Below are positions 36,184 to 44,865 of a stretch of 64,000 nucleotides of DNA, in pieces (the stretch's first letter is position 1; every line of letters starts with the position of its first letter). The notes beneath the pieces are model-generated. The model was not told where the DNA came from and searched no databases. It was given only the letters and a program-made list of their open reading frames with translations. The translations under genes were made by a program, and so were the position numbers. This DNA is from Pseudomonas frederiksbergensis. Its GTDB lineage: Bacteria; Pseudomonadota; Gammaproteobacteria; Pseudomonadales; Pseudomonadaceae. Where the stretch lies: NCBI RefSeq assembly GCF_000802155.2, contig NZ_JQGJ02000020.1, forward strand, positions 36,218 to 100,217, read 5' to 3'.

Positions 36184-36250
36184 TTACCAGAACAGCCTCC
36201 CGTCCCGCCCCTCCGTGCGACGGGCCCGACACCACCGGCCGGAACCCTGC

Positions 36251-37399
36251 ATGAAACGTCCCCGCCTCACCCGTCCCGCCTGGCTCCTGACCTTCGCCCT
36301 GCTGCCTGCCATGGCCTTCGCCGCGTGGCAGGCAGTCGGGCCGGGCCGTGAGCCTGTCGCCACCGCCCCGGTCACCCGTGGCGATATCGAAAACAGCGTC
36401 ACCGCCCTGGGCACGTTGCAGCCGCGCCGCTATGTCGACGTCGGCGCACAGGCGTCCGGACAAATCCAGAAGATTCATGTCGAGGCCGGCGACGAGGTCA
36501 CGGAAGGCCAATTGCTGGTTGAAATCGACCCGTCCACGCAAAAAGCCAGGCTCGACGCTGGGCGATTTTCCATCGAGAACCTCAAGGCCCAACTCCAGGA
36601 GCAACGGGCCCAGCACGACCTGGCGCAGCAGAAATTCCGGCGCCAGCAACAACTCAAGGCCGGCGGCGCCACCCGCGAAGAAGACCTGCAGACCGCCCAG
36701 GCCGAGGTCCGGGCAACCCAAGCGCGCATCGACATGTTCCAGGCGCAGATCCGCCAGGCCCAGGCCAACCTGCGCAGCGACGAGGCCGAGTTGGGCTATA
36801 CCCGCATTTATGCGCCAATGAGCGGCACGGTCGTCGCCATCGGCGCCCGGGAAGGCCAGACCCTCAACGCCCAGCAGCAGACGCCGTTGATCCTGCGCAT
36901 TGCCCGGTTGTCGCCGATGACGGTCTGGGCCGAAGTCTCGGAAGCCGACATCGGCCACGTCAAGCCGGGCATGACCGCCTACTTCACCACCCTCGCCGGC
37001 GGCGGTCGGCGCTGGAGCAGCACCGTACGGCAAATCCTGCCGGTGCCGCCGCGTCCGCTGGAAGCCAGCCAGGGCGGCAGCCCCTCCGGTGGCCGCAGCG
37101 GTAGCGAGCGGGTGGTGCTCTACACCGTGCTGCTCGACGTGGACAACACTGATCGCTCGTTGATGACCGACATGACCGCCCAGGTGTTTTTTGTTGCGGC
37201 CCAAGCCAAGGACGTACTGACGGTGCCCATCGCCGCATTGCACGATGCCGGTCAGGTGCGGGTGCTGGCCGGCAACGGCGATGTGCAGATGCGCACCGTT
37301 CGCACCGGCATCAGCGACCGCCTGCGCACGCAGATCCTCGACGGCTTGAGCGAAGGCGACCGCGTACTGATCGGTCCGGTCAGCGGCAGCGGAGGCTGA
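36251..37399 (+). CDS. pvdR: Pyoverdine efflux periplasmic adaptor PvdR
   Basis: Membrane-fusion protein of the MacA type, 382 residues, linking the pvdT pump to the OpmQ channel. An N-terminal hydrophobic anchor (RPAWLLTFALLPAMAFAAW) is followed by a barrel-lipoyl segment (TLQPRRYVDVGAQASGQIQK), a long coiled-coil hairpin (about 110-190), and GYTRIYAPMSGTVVAIGARE. The ATG at 36251 is chosen because in-frame codons from 36125 precede the signal anchor. The stop abuts the pvdT start. The system exports newly made and recycled pyoverdine. Confidence 0.93.
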   Translation: MKRPRLTRPAWLLTFALLPAMAFAAWQAVGPGREPVATAPVTRGDIENSVTALGTLQPRRYVDVGAQASGQIQKIHVEAGDEVTEGQLLVEIDPSTQKARLDAGRFSIENLKAQLQEQRAQHDLAQQKFRRQQQLKAGGATREEDLQTAQAEVRATQARIDMFQAQIRQAQANLRSDEAELGYTRIYAPMSGTVVAIGAREGQTLNAQQQTPLILRIARLSPMTVWAEVSEADIGHVKPGMTAYFTTLAGGGRRWSSTVRQILPVPPRPLEASQGGSPSGGRSGSERVVLYTVLLDVDNTDRSLMTDMTAQVFFVAAQAKDVLTVPIAALHDAGQVRVLAGNGDVQMRTVRTGISDRLRTQILDGLSEGDRVLIGPVSGSGG

Positions 37400-39361
37400 A
37401 TGGACACGCCCCTGATCGAACTGCGGGACATTCGCAAGGCCTACGGCGGCGGCGACAGCCCTCGGGTGGAGGTGCTGCGCGGCATCGATTTGTCCATTCA
37501 TGCCGGGGAGTTCCTGGCGATTGTCGGGGCGTCCGGCTCCGGCAAATCAACCTTGATGAACATCCTCGGCTGCCTCGACCGCCCCACCAGCGGCGAATAC
37601 CGCTTCGCCGGCGAAGACGTCGCCAGGTTGGCCAGCGATGAACTGGCCTGGCTGCGCCGCGAAGCGTTCGGCTTCGTGTTCCAGGGCTATCACCTGATCC
37701 CGTCCGGCACGGCCCAGGAAAATGTCGAGATGCCGGCCATCTATGCCGGCACCTCGGCCGCCGAGCGCCACGCCCGGGCCAGCACCCTGCTCGAACGCCT
37801 GGGCCTGGCGAGCCGCACCGGCAACCGGCCCCATCAACTCTCCGGCGGCCAGCAGCAGCGGGTGTCGATTGCCCGGGCCTTGATGAACGGCGGCCACATC
37901 ATCCTCGCCGACGAGCCCACCGGCGCCCTCGACAGCCAGAGCGGCATCGAAGTCATGGCCTTGCTCGACGAACTGGCGAGCCAGGGCCACGTGGTGATCC
38001 TGATCACCCACGACCGCGACGTCGCGGCCCGGGCCAAGCGCATCATCGAGATCCGCGACGGATTGATCATCAGCGACAGCGCCACCGCCGCACCGCAGGC
38101 CAATGCCAAGGCGTTGCAGGCCGTGGACCTGCGCCAGCGCCTGAGTGCCGGCAGCGAACACAACGGCGCCTGGAAAGGCGAATTGGTGGACGCGGTACAG
38201 GCGGCCTGGCGGGTGATGTGGATCAATCGCTTCCGCACCGCCCTGACCCTGCTCGGCATCGTCATCGGCGTGGCCTCGGTGGTGGTGATGCTGGCCGTTG
38301 GCGAAGGCAGCAAGCGCCAAGTCATGGCCCAGATGGGCGCCTTCGGCTCGAACATCATTTACCTCAACGGCACGGCCCCCAACCCGCGGGCGACCAAGGG
38401 CATCATCCGTGAACAGGACATCGCCGCCCTCGCCGCACTGCCCGAAGTGCAACGCATCATGCCGGTCAACGGCAAGAACGCCAGCGTGCGTTTCGGCAAC
38501 CTCGACCACACCAGCTATGTGGGCGGCAACGATACGAATTTCCCGACCATCTTCAATTGGCCGGTGGCCCAGGGTGCCTACTTCAGCGACGCCGACGAAC
38601 GAGGCGCGGCAGCCGTGGCGGTGATCGGCCACAAGGTCAGGCACAAGCTGCTCAAGGACGTCGCCGATCCGATCGGCCGCTACATCCTGATCGAAAACGT
38701 ACCGTTCCAGGTCGTCGGCGTGCTGGCGGAAAAAGGCGCCAGCTCCGGCGATTCGGACGCCGACAATCGCATCGCCGTGCCCTACTCCGCCGCCAGCGTG
38801 CGACTGTTCGGCACGCACCATCCCGAATACGTGGTGATCGCCGCTCGTGACGCGGGCAAGGTGAAAGAGGCCGAGCAGGCCGTATCCCGCACCTTGCTGC
38901 GGCTGCACAATGGCAAGCAGGATTTCGAGCTGACCAACAACGCCGCGATGATCCAGGCCGAGGCGCGTACCCAGGGCACGCTGTCGCTGATGCTCGGCGC
39001 CATTGCGGCAATTTCGCTACTGGTGGGCGGCATCGGCGTGATGAACATCATGCTGATGACCGTGCGCGAGCGGACTCGGGAAATTGGCATTCGCATGGCC
39101 ACCGGTGCCCGCCAGCGCGACATCATGCGCCAGTTCCTCACCGAAGCGGTGATGCTCTCGGTGGTCGGTGGATTGGCCGGTATTGGCCTGGCCCTGCTGG
39201 TGGGCGGAGCGTTGCTGTTGGGCAAGATCGCTGTGGCCTTTGAATGGCTGGCAGTATTCGGCGCCTTCGGTTGCGCGCTGGTCACCGGCGTCGTCTTCGG
39301 TTTCATGCCCGCCCGCAAGGCCGCCCGCCTCGACCCGGTCGCGGCCCTCACCAGTGAATGA
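37400..39361 (+). CDS. pvdT: Pyoverdine efflux ABC transporter PvdT (MacB-type ATPase-permease)
   Basis: 653 residues. The N-terminal ATPase (about 1-230) has Walker A VGASGSGKSTLMNILG, signature LSGGQQQRVSIARALM and Walker B HIILADEPTGALDSQ. The permease half has one membrane helix near 275 (RTALTLLGIVIGVASVVVML), a large periplasmic MacB domain, and three C-terminal helices (ISLLVGGIGVMNIMLMTVRE). It ends in the MacB-like PARKAARLDPVAAL. It works with PvdR and OpmQ encoded on either side. Confidence 0.95.
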   Translation: MDTPLIELRDIRKAYGGGDSPRVEVLRGIDLSIHAGEFLAIVGASGSGKSTLMNILGCLDRPTSGEYRFAGEDVARLASDELAWLRREAFGFVFQGYHLIPSGTAQENVEMPAIYAGTSAAERHARASTLLERLGLASRTGNRPHQLSGGQQQRVSIARALMNGGHIILADEPTGALDSQSGIEVMALLDELASQGHVVILITHDRDVAARAKRIIEIRDGLIISDSATAAPQANAKALQAVDLRQRLSAGSEHNGAWKGELVDAVQAAWRVMWINRFRTALTLLGIVIGVASVVVMLAVGEGSKRQVMAQMGAFGSNIIYLNGTAPNPRATKGIIREQDIAALAALPEVQRIMPVNGKNASVRFGNLDHTSYVGGNDTNFPTIFNWPVAQGAYFSDADERGAAAVAVIGHKVRHKLLKDVADPIGRYILIENVPFQVVGVLAEKGASSGDSDADNRIAVPYSAASVRLFGTHHPEYVVIAARDAGKVKEAEQAVSRTLLRLHNGKQDFELTNNAAMIQAEARTQGTLSLMLGAIAAISLLVGGIGVMNIMLMTVRERTREIGIRMATGARQRDIMRQFLTEAVMLSVVGGLAGIGLALLVGGALLLGKIAVAFEWLAVFGAFGCALVTGVVFGFMPARKAARLDPVAALTSE

Positions 39362-39371
39362 ATCCCACCCT

Positions 39372-40766
39372 ATGAAAGCGCACCTGACCCTCTTGGCCGC
39401 CAGCCTGTTGCTGGCGGCATGCGGCACGCCTTTGTCGACGCCTGACAGCGGCATCCAGCCACCTGACGCTTGGCAGAGCCTCGACACTCCCAGCGCCCGA
39501 GCGGATAACCAACAATGGTGGACACAGTTCGGCAGTCCGCAACTTGATCGCTTGATCGAACAGGCACGCCTGGGCAGTTTCGACCTCGCGGCCGCCATGG
39601 CCCGGGTCCGCCAGGCCCAGGCCAGCGCAGTGATCGCCGGCGCGCCGTTGCTGCCGGAGATCACCGCCGGGCTCAACGGCAATCGCCAGGAACTGCTACA
39701 CGGCAAAGGCTACAGCCAGTTGGACGTCGATCGGAACAACCGCACCATCGATTACTACGACGCCCACCTCAGCGCCAGTTATGAACTGGATTTCTGGGGC
39801 GCAAAACGCGCGGCCCGGGACAGTGCGCTGAACACTTTATCGGCCACCCGATTTGATCGGGCGACGGTGGAACTGACCCTGCTCAGCGCCATCGCCAACA
39901 GCTACAGCCAAGCCTTGTCATTGCGCGAGCAACAGCGCATCGCTGAACTGAACCTCGCCAACGCCCGCAATGTGCTTGATTTGGTGCAAACCCGCTACGA
40001 CGCCGGCAGCGCCACGGCGTTGGAACTGTCCCAACAAAAGAGCCTGGTGGCGGCCCAGGAACGCCGCCTGCCGCAAGTGCAACAACAGGGCCGCGAGGCG
40101 ATGATCACCCTGGCGGCACTGTTGGGCGAACCGGTGCAGTCACTCAAGCTCGACAATGAACCCTTCGACGCATTGCGCTGGCCCGCCATCGACGCCGGGG
40201 TGCCCAGCGATCTGTTGCTGCGCCGTCCCGACATCGCCGCCGCCGAAGCACGCCTTGGTGCCGCCCAGGCCGACATCACCGTCGCCCGCGCGGCCATGCT
40301 GCCCTCGGCCACCCTGGGCCTGAGCCTGGCCACCGGCGCCGATATTGCCGACCAATTGCTGCGCAACAACGTCTACAACCTCAGCGCCGGGCTGGCCGCG
40401 CCGATCTTCAACAACGGTCGCCTGAAGGCTGAGCGAGACAGGGCCACCGCCCGCCAGGAAGAACTGCTGGAGGCCTACCGCGCCGCCATCATCAACGGCT
40501 TCGCCGACGTCGAGAAAGCCCTGAACAGCATCCACGGCCTGGACCAGCAGCGACAATGGCAGCGCGAAGAACTGAACCAGGCCCAGACCGCGTTCGACAT
40601 CGCCCAGCGCCGCTACCAGGCCGGCGCCGAAGACCTGCTCACCGTGCTCGAAACCCAACGCACGCTGTACGCCGCCCAGGACATGAACGTGCAGTTGCGA
40701 TTGGCGCGGGTGCAGGCGAGCGTGGCGTTGTACAAGGCGTTGGGTGGGGGTTGGCGGGTGATGTAG
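39372..40766 (+). CDS. opmQ: Outer-membrane efflux lipoprotein OpmQ
   Basis: TolC-like channel, 464 residues, third component of the pyoverdine efflux pump. The N-terminus MKAHLTLLAASLLLAACGTP is a lipoprotein signal with the acylated cysteine. Two repeated OEP domains follow: ARLGSFDLAAAMARVRQAQA early, and the second repeat with PSDLLLRRPDIAAAEARLGA, AAPIFNNGRLKAERDRATA and QRRYQAGAEDLLTVLETQR. The ATG at 39372 is 10 bp after the pvdT stop; its binding site is weak, so translational coupling is likely. Confidence 0.93.
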   Translation: MKAHLTLLAASLLLAACGTPLSTPDSGIQPPDAWQSLDTPSARADNQQWWTQFGSPQLDRLIEQARLGSFDLAAAMARVRQAQASAVIAGAPLLPEITAGLNGNRQELLHGKGYSQLDVDRNNRTIDYYDAHLSASYELDFWGAKRAARDSALNTLSATRFDRATVELTLLSAIANSYSQALSLREQQRIAELNLANARNVLDLVQTRYDAGSATALELSQQKSLVAAQERRLPQVQQQGREAMITLAALLGEPVQSLKLDNEPFDALRWPAIDAGVPSDLLLRRPDIAAAEARLGAAQADITVARAAMLPSATLGLSLATGADIADQLLRNNVYNLSAGLAAPIFNNGRLKAERDRATARQEELLEAYRAAIINGFADVEKALNSIHGLDQQRQWQREELNQAQTAFDIAQRRYQAGAEDLLTVLETQRTLYAAQDMNVQLRLARVQASVALYKALGGGWRVM

Positions 40767-40818
40767 AGCCCAAACCCATCTTCAAAGCCAAGTCATACAG
40801 TGTGGCTAAGGCTATCCC

Positions 40819-40863
40819 CTGTGGCGAGGGAGCTTGCTCCCGCTGGGCTGCGCAGCAGCCCCA
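40819..40863. repeat. REP-like element
   Basis: CTGTGGCGAGGGAGCTTGCT followed by CCCGCTGGGCTGCGCAGCAGCCCC: a palindromic REP head with an attached stem, 52 bp after opmQ. Confidence 0.7.
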
Positions 40864-41030
40864 ATAGGCAGCACCTCGGTGTGTCTGGTGTGTTGGAGGG
40901 GACTGGCTTTGGCTCTATTTATTGGGGCATGTAGGACTCCCGAGTAAGGCTACGTTGCCTTGCGTCATTGCCTACAACTACGCCAGAATCCGCCGGCTTG
41001 TGCGCTTGGTTCGTGGCTTTTACTGTTCTC
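40864..41030. other. Gap between the opmQ REP and the structured leader
   Basis: This stretch probably contains the promoter of the transcript that starts the leader at 41031, but no convincing -10/-35 pair or coding frame was found. Confidence 0.3.
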
Positions 41031-41258
41031 GGGTCGCTGTTTCCAGCGATCGGGTTTGGTAGCCCGCGAGTCAACTAGGCGCAAGCGCCACCTCTTGCAG
41101 ATGCTCCCTGGGCATCTGTTTCATGGTGGCCGTGCGCAGGGCGTCTTCGGGCGCGCCGGGTTCCTAGTGCTCCGGTCTACCAACCCGCGTACGGCCGCCA
41201 CCCAATCGTTTGGTAGCGAGGGTGTCGGCTCCTGAAAATGAATACTAGGAGTTTCACC
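41031..41258 (+). promoter_or_regulatory. Structured 5' leader RNA of a DUF6124-type gene, copy 1
   Basis: About 228 bases ahead of the coding start fold into conserved parts shared with 53447-53663. Hairpin 1 is TCGCTG (41034-41039) with CAGCGA (41044-41049). Then CGGGTTTGGTAGCCC (41051-41065) holds strand A. A stem GCCGT (41129-41133) pairs with ACGGC (41191-41195). Strand B, CTACCAACCC (41177-41186), can pair with strand A or with TTGGTAG (41210-41216), which sits in a hairpin loop TCG...CGA. The ribosome binding site AGGAG is at 41247-41251. Base pairs change together with the second copy, which supports an RNA structure. I do not recall a named RNA family for it. Confidence 0.7.
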
Positions 41259-41584
41259 ATGTTCAAGATCACCCCAATCCTCCCGACGACGATTCCAAAA
41301 AACTCGACGAAGCCGCCGACCGCGCCCTCGCCTACTACCTCGACCCCAAGCCCGAAACACCCAAGCCACCACCGGACCAGTTATTCACCGTGGCGGAAGG
41401 CGCGGACATGGAGTGTCTATTGGCCAACCTCAGCGAAACCCTCGCCTCGGTCAATGTCATGGCCAACGAACTGGCATTCGATTTGGAAGGCGCACGACGA
41501 AGCTTTGCCCTGGGGATCCAGCAGATGATCGAGCTGAGTGAGCTATTGGCAAACCGCGCCCTGGACATCGCCGCGCCGCGCTGA
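41259..41584 (+). pseudogene. DUF6124-family protein, frame-shifted near the start (copy 1)
   Basis: The start region ATG...(MFKITP) is in one frame; the family body (NPPDDDSKKLDEAADRALAY, YLDPKPETPKPPPDQLFTVA, MECLLANLSETLASVNVMAN and ELAFDLEGARRSFALGIQQM) is in the -1 frame from about 41276. One more base, such as a third A in CCAATCC, would join them into about 108 residues. Small helical proteins of this family are common in Pseudomonas and of unknown function. The body frame has no earlier start codon than GTG 41390. Loss of function, assembly error or programmed slippage are all possible; the paralogue at 53076 has the same type of offset. Confidence 0.7.
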
Positions 41585-41614
41585 CACCTCACAACAAATC
41601 TCAAGCCAAGTGAC

Positions 41615-41648
41615 TTTGTGGCGAGGGGATTTATCCCCTCGCCACAAA
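41615..41648. repeat. REP-like palindrome (GTGGCGAGGGG family)
   Basis: Perfect arms TTTGTGGCGAGGGGAT and ATCCCCTCGCCACAAA, between two convergent genes. Confidence 0.87.
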
Positions 41649-41690
41649 TAGGCCCCTCACCACAATGACATTCATCCCGCTAGAAAGCGG

Positions 41691-43307
41691 TTAAACCACC
41701 TTGGCCTTGAGATTGCGCGCATACCACGGCCGTTGCGGCACGCGGCGGAACAGTTGCGCCAGCTTGTCGTCATCGCTGCCAAACGTAATACGTAACGCCA
41801 ACTTCATGGTTTCCGGGTCCATCTCCACCGAACGTCCGGCCTGCAGGCCCGGCGTGGTGCTGCAGCCATGGGTGTCCGGACCCAGCCACGGGTCGGCGAT
41901 TTCGACCCAGCGGCCCGGGGCGAACCAGGGCACGCCGTTGACTTCAAGCCGACTCACTTCGCCCGGATGGAAACGTTCATGGGCCCGGAACCAGTCTTCG
42001 ATGCGATCATCGATCCAGCCGTGGAAGGCCCAGAACACCGGGTTCACGTGGGAAGAAAACGGATCGCCGAGAAAGTCGTTTTCCGGCTCGAACCAGCGCT
42101 GGGCGAAGTCCGCCTGATCACGGGCGAACGGCACCGGATGGCCGTTGGACGGATCACGCGGCACCGACGCCCAGCGCATGTGCAGCCAATCATGCAGGCC
42201 CAGTTCCACTTCCGAACCGAACTGGCCCAAGGTCAGTTTCGACAGATAACGCGGATCGCGATAACGGGATTCCCAGACCTGGAAATTGCTGTGATAGGTC
42301 TCGGCGGTCTTGATGTCGCTGACCCACTGGGCGTATTGCTCGTCGCCACGGGCCAGCCAGGTCGGTGGCAGCGCCGTCCCGTCGACGTTATCGAAATACC
42401 GGGCAAAACCCAGGCGATCACGCTCCAAGTCGGGTTGTGGCAATGGAAAGCGTGACCATGACGGCAGCGGTTGGAAGGAACGTGCGGTGCCGAGCATATG
42501 CCGGTGCATGAAAAAGAAATCCACCCCCGAGCCGTTGCGATCCTTGCGCGGCCCACGGGCATCACGCTCGTTTTCCCGCGGCCCGGGTTGCCAGCCGATG
42601 CCACGCAGGGCGTCGCGTTTGTCTTCGTCGAGGGTGTGCCACTTGTCTCGCGAGGCATGCCAGAGTTGATGGAACAGCCGGTGCTGCGGCGACACCAGCC
42701 AGGCCAGCAGCCTGGGACTCAGCGGTGTCCGCTCCCGGGCTTCGGGAAACCGCTGTTTGACGGCGACGAACTGATTGTCGAGTTCCGGCAGCGCCAACGG
42801 GCGATCCAGCCGCAGTACCCGGCCACTGAGGGTGGCCGTGCCAGCGTTGCCGAAACCGGCCCAGACTTCGTCGAGGGTCATGATGAACTCGTAGTCCGGC
42901 ATGCCATGCCCGGCGCCGATCAAGCGCCAGCTCAATTGCTTCGGATCGCTGCCAGCCAAGTCGCCCAGCACCCGATAACGCGGCTCATCCCCAGCACGCA
43001 GGCGTTCGGCGGTGTCGACGCAACCCACCAGGCCTCGGCCTTTGTGGGCGATGTCGAGGAACACCTCCAGGCTGTCGTCCGGCAAGCCGTCGAGGCCGGC
43101 ATCGCGCCCGCTGAAACGGATCGTCCAGACGCCCCGCATCGTGTTTGCCCGACGCTGTCCGGCGACGTCCGCCACATCGAAGGAAGCCTCGCCGGGTGTG
43201 ATGGTCGGGTCCGGCCGGGTCAGTTCGCGATGTCCGTAATACACCGCAGGCACGGCGGCACCGGTCAGCGCCAGGCCTGCCATGAACCATCGTCGAGAAA
43301 TCGTCAT
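41691..43307 (-). CDS. pvdP: Pyoverdine maturation tyrosinase PvdP
   Basis: Periplasmic copper enzyme, 538 residues, that oxidises ferribactin to form the dihydroxyquinoline chromophore. The twin-arginine start MTISRRWFMAGLALTGAAVP fits Tat export. Several histidine motifs are visible (FFFMHRHMLGTARSF, HDWLHMRW, SSHVNPVFWAFHGWIDDRIE), the last being the tyrosinase CuB-type site. The ATG at 43307 follows AGGTAAGG; codons up to 43346 are extra. It is divergent from pvdM, each gene having its own PvdS box between 43308 and 43494. Confidence 0.93.
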   Translation of the reverse strand: MTISRRWFMAGLALTGAAVPAVYYGHRELTRPDPTITPGEASFDVADVAGQRRANTMRGVWTIRFSGRDAGLDGLPDDSLEVFLDIAHKGRGLVGCVDTAERLRAGDEPRYRVLGDLAGSDPKQLSWRLIGAGHGMPDYEFIMTLDEVWAGFGNAGTATLSGRVLRLDRPLALPELDNQFVAVKQRFPEARERTPLSPRLLAWLVSPQHRLFHQLWHASRDKWHTLDEDKRDALRGIGWQPGPRENERDARGPRKDRNGSGVDFFFMHRHMLGTARSFQPLPSWSRFPLPQPDLERDRLGFARYFDNVDGTALPPTWLARGDEQYAQWVSDIKTAETYHSNFQVWESRYRDPRYLSKLTLGQFGSEVELGLHDWLHMRWASVPRDPSNGHPVPFARDQADFAQRWFEPENDFLGDPFSSHVNPVFWAFHGWIDDRIEDWFRAHERFHPGEVSRLEVNGVPWFAPGRWVEIADPWLGPDTHGCSTTPGLQAGRSVEMDPETMKLALRITFGSDDDKLAQLFRRVPQRPWYARNLKAKVV

Positions 43308-43352
43308 TGCCTTACCTGTGTTCGCCCTGGGGTGGGCTTTATCCAAGCTAGA

Positions 43353-43376
43353 ACGATGGCTGGGTCGAGAAATTTA
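43353..43376 (-). promoter_or_regulatory. PvdS box of pvdP
   Basis: TAAAT-N16-CGT on the minus strand: ATTTA at 43372-43376 and ACG at 43353-43355, 16 bases between, about 46 bp before the pvdP start. Confidence 0.9.
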
Positions 43377-43407
43377 CAGGCCCCGCCATGGCGGTACCCA
43401 GGACACC

Positions 43408-43431
43408 TAAATTTCCCGCCCGATCACTCGT
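43408..43431 (+). promoter_or_regulatory. PvdS box of pvdMNO
   Basis: TAAAT at 43408-43412 and CGT at 43429-43431 with 16 bases between, 64 bp before pvdM. With the pvdP box, 32 bp away on the other strand, this forms a divergent promoter pair. Confidence 0.9.
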
Positions 43432-43494
43432 TCCCCCCAGATAGCAAAGGCCCCCGCGCCTGTCCTTCCAAGGCGAACCAGACTGAGATCGGCA

Positions 43495-44865
43495 ATGACA
43501 ACACCACGTTCTAGAAAGGCTCTTTTTACCGGCGTACCCCTGGCCCTGGCGCTGGTCGTCGGTGCCGGACTCGCGGCTTGGGACCATTGGTGGCGGGACA
43601 ACCCCGGCTACCCCGTCAAGGTCATGGAGCAAGCTCGGCAATTGCACGAACGGCTGTTGTCCTTCGACAGCCACATCACCGTGCCGCTGGACTTCGGCAC
43701 CGCCGGCAACGAAGCCGACAAGGACGGCAAGGGCCAGTTCGACCTGGTGAAAGCCAATCGCGGCCACCTCTCCGGCGCCGCGCTGACGATCTTCGGCTGG
43801 CCCGAACTGTGGAACGGCCCCAACGCGCCGCACAAGCCCACCGCAGGCTTCGTCGAGGAAGCGCGCAACCAGCAGGAGGTGCGCTACAAGATCATCACCG
43901 GCCTGGTCCGCGACTTTCCCAACCAGGTCGCCATCGCCTACACCCCAGATGATTTCCGTCGCCTGCACGGCGAAGGCAAGTTCGCAATTTTCATCAGCAT
44001 GCTCAACGCCTATCCCCTCGGTCACGACCTGAGCCTGCTGGACCTGTGGACGGCGCGGGGCATGCGCATGTTCGGCTTCAGCTACATCGGCAACAACGAC
44101 TGGGCCGACTCCTCGCGACCGCTGCCGTTCTTCAACGACTCGCCCGACGCCCTCGGCGGCCTGTCGGACATCGGCAAGCAAGCGGTGAAGCGCCTGAACG
44201 ACCTGGGCGTGATCATCGATGTGTCGCAGATGTCGACCCAGGCCCTGGAACAAGTCGCGCAACTGAGCCGCACGCCCTTGGTGGCCTCCCATTCCGCGCC
44301 ACGGGCGATGGTGGATATCCCACGCAACCTCAGCGACAAGGAAATGCAACTGATCAAGGCCAGCGGCGGCGTGGTGCAAATCGTTGGGTTCTCCCAGTAC
44401 CTGCGCCCGCTGACGCAAAAGACCCAGGACAAGCTCAACGTCCTGCGCGAGCGCTTCGACCTGCCGCCGCTGCCCAACCTGGCGATGGCGCTGATGCCGG
44501 GCGACCCGATCATTGCCGCGTGGCCGGAGCAGAAATTCGGCGAATACGCCGGCCAGCTCTACGGCATTCTCGAGGAAGAACCCAAGGCCAGCCTCAAGGA
44601 TCTGGGCGATGCCATCGACTACGCCGTGCGCAAGATCGGCATCGACCACGTCGGCATCAGTTCGGACTTCAACGAAGGCGGCGGCGTCAAAGGCTGGGAG
44701 AACGTCGGCGACATCCGCAACGTCACCGCCGAGCTGCTGACCCGTGGTTACTCCGAGGCCGACATCGCCAAGCTGTGGGGCGGCAATTTCCTGCGGGTCT
44801 GGGATCAGGCGCAGAAAGCCGCAAGCCCGGCCATCGCCTCGACGCACAAGGCCGTCCAGCCATGA
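43495..44865 (+). CDS. pvdM: Periplasmic dipeptidase-like pyoverdine protein PvdM
   Basis: 456 residues, renal-dipeptidase family. An N-terminal hydrophobic anchor (PLALALVVGAGLAAWDHWW) exports it. The metal-site motifs include LLSFDSHITVPLD, FGFSYIGNNDWADSS, TPLVASHSAPRAMVDIPRNL and HVGISSDFNEGGGV. In P. aeruginosa PvdM is required in the periplasm for pyoverdine maturation, assisting oxidation of ferribactin by PvdP. Its TGA overlaps the pvdN ATG (ATGA). Confidence 0.94.
   Translation: MTTPRSRKALFTGVPLALALVVGAGLAAWDHWWRDNPGYPVKVMEQARQLHERLLSFDSHITVPLDFGTAGNEADKDGKGQFDLVKANRGHLSGAALTIFGWPELWNGPNAPHKPTAGFVEEARNQQEVRYKIITGLVRDFPNQVAIAYTPDDFRRLHGEGKFAIFISMLNAYPLGHDLSLLDLWTARGMRMFGFSYIGNNDWADSSRPLPFFNDSPDALGGLSDIGKQAVKRLNDLGVIIDVSQMSTQALEQVAQLSRTPLVASHSAPRAMVDIPRNLSDKEMQLIKASGGVVQIVGFSQYLRPLTQKTQDKLNVLRERFDLPPLPNLAMALMPGDPIIAAWPEQKFGEYAGQLYGILEEEPKASLKDLGDAIDYAVRKIGIDHVGISSDFNEGGGVKGWENVGDIRNVTAELLTRGYSEADIAKLWGGNFLRVWDQAQKAASPAIASTHKAVQP

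Noticed and set aside
44046..44861. Long in-frame extension upstream of PvdN
   Set aside because: It overlaps pvdM in another frame; the PvdN export leader starts cleanly at 44862.
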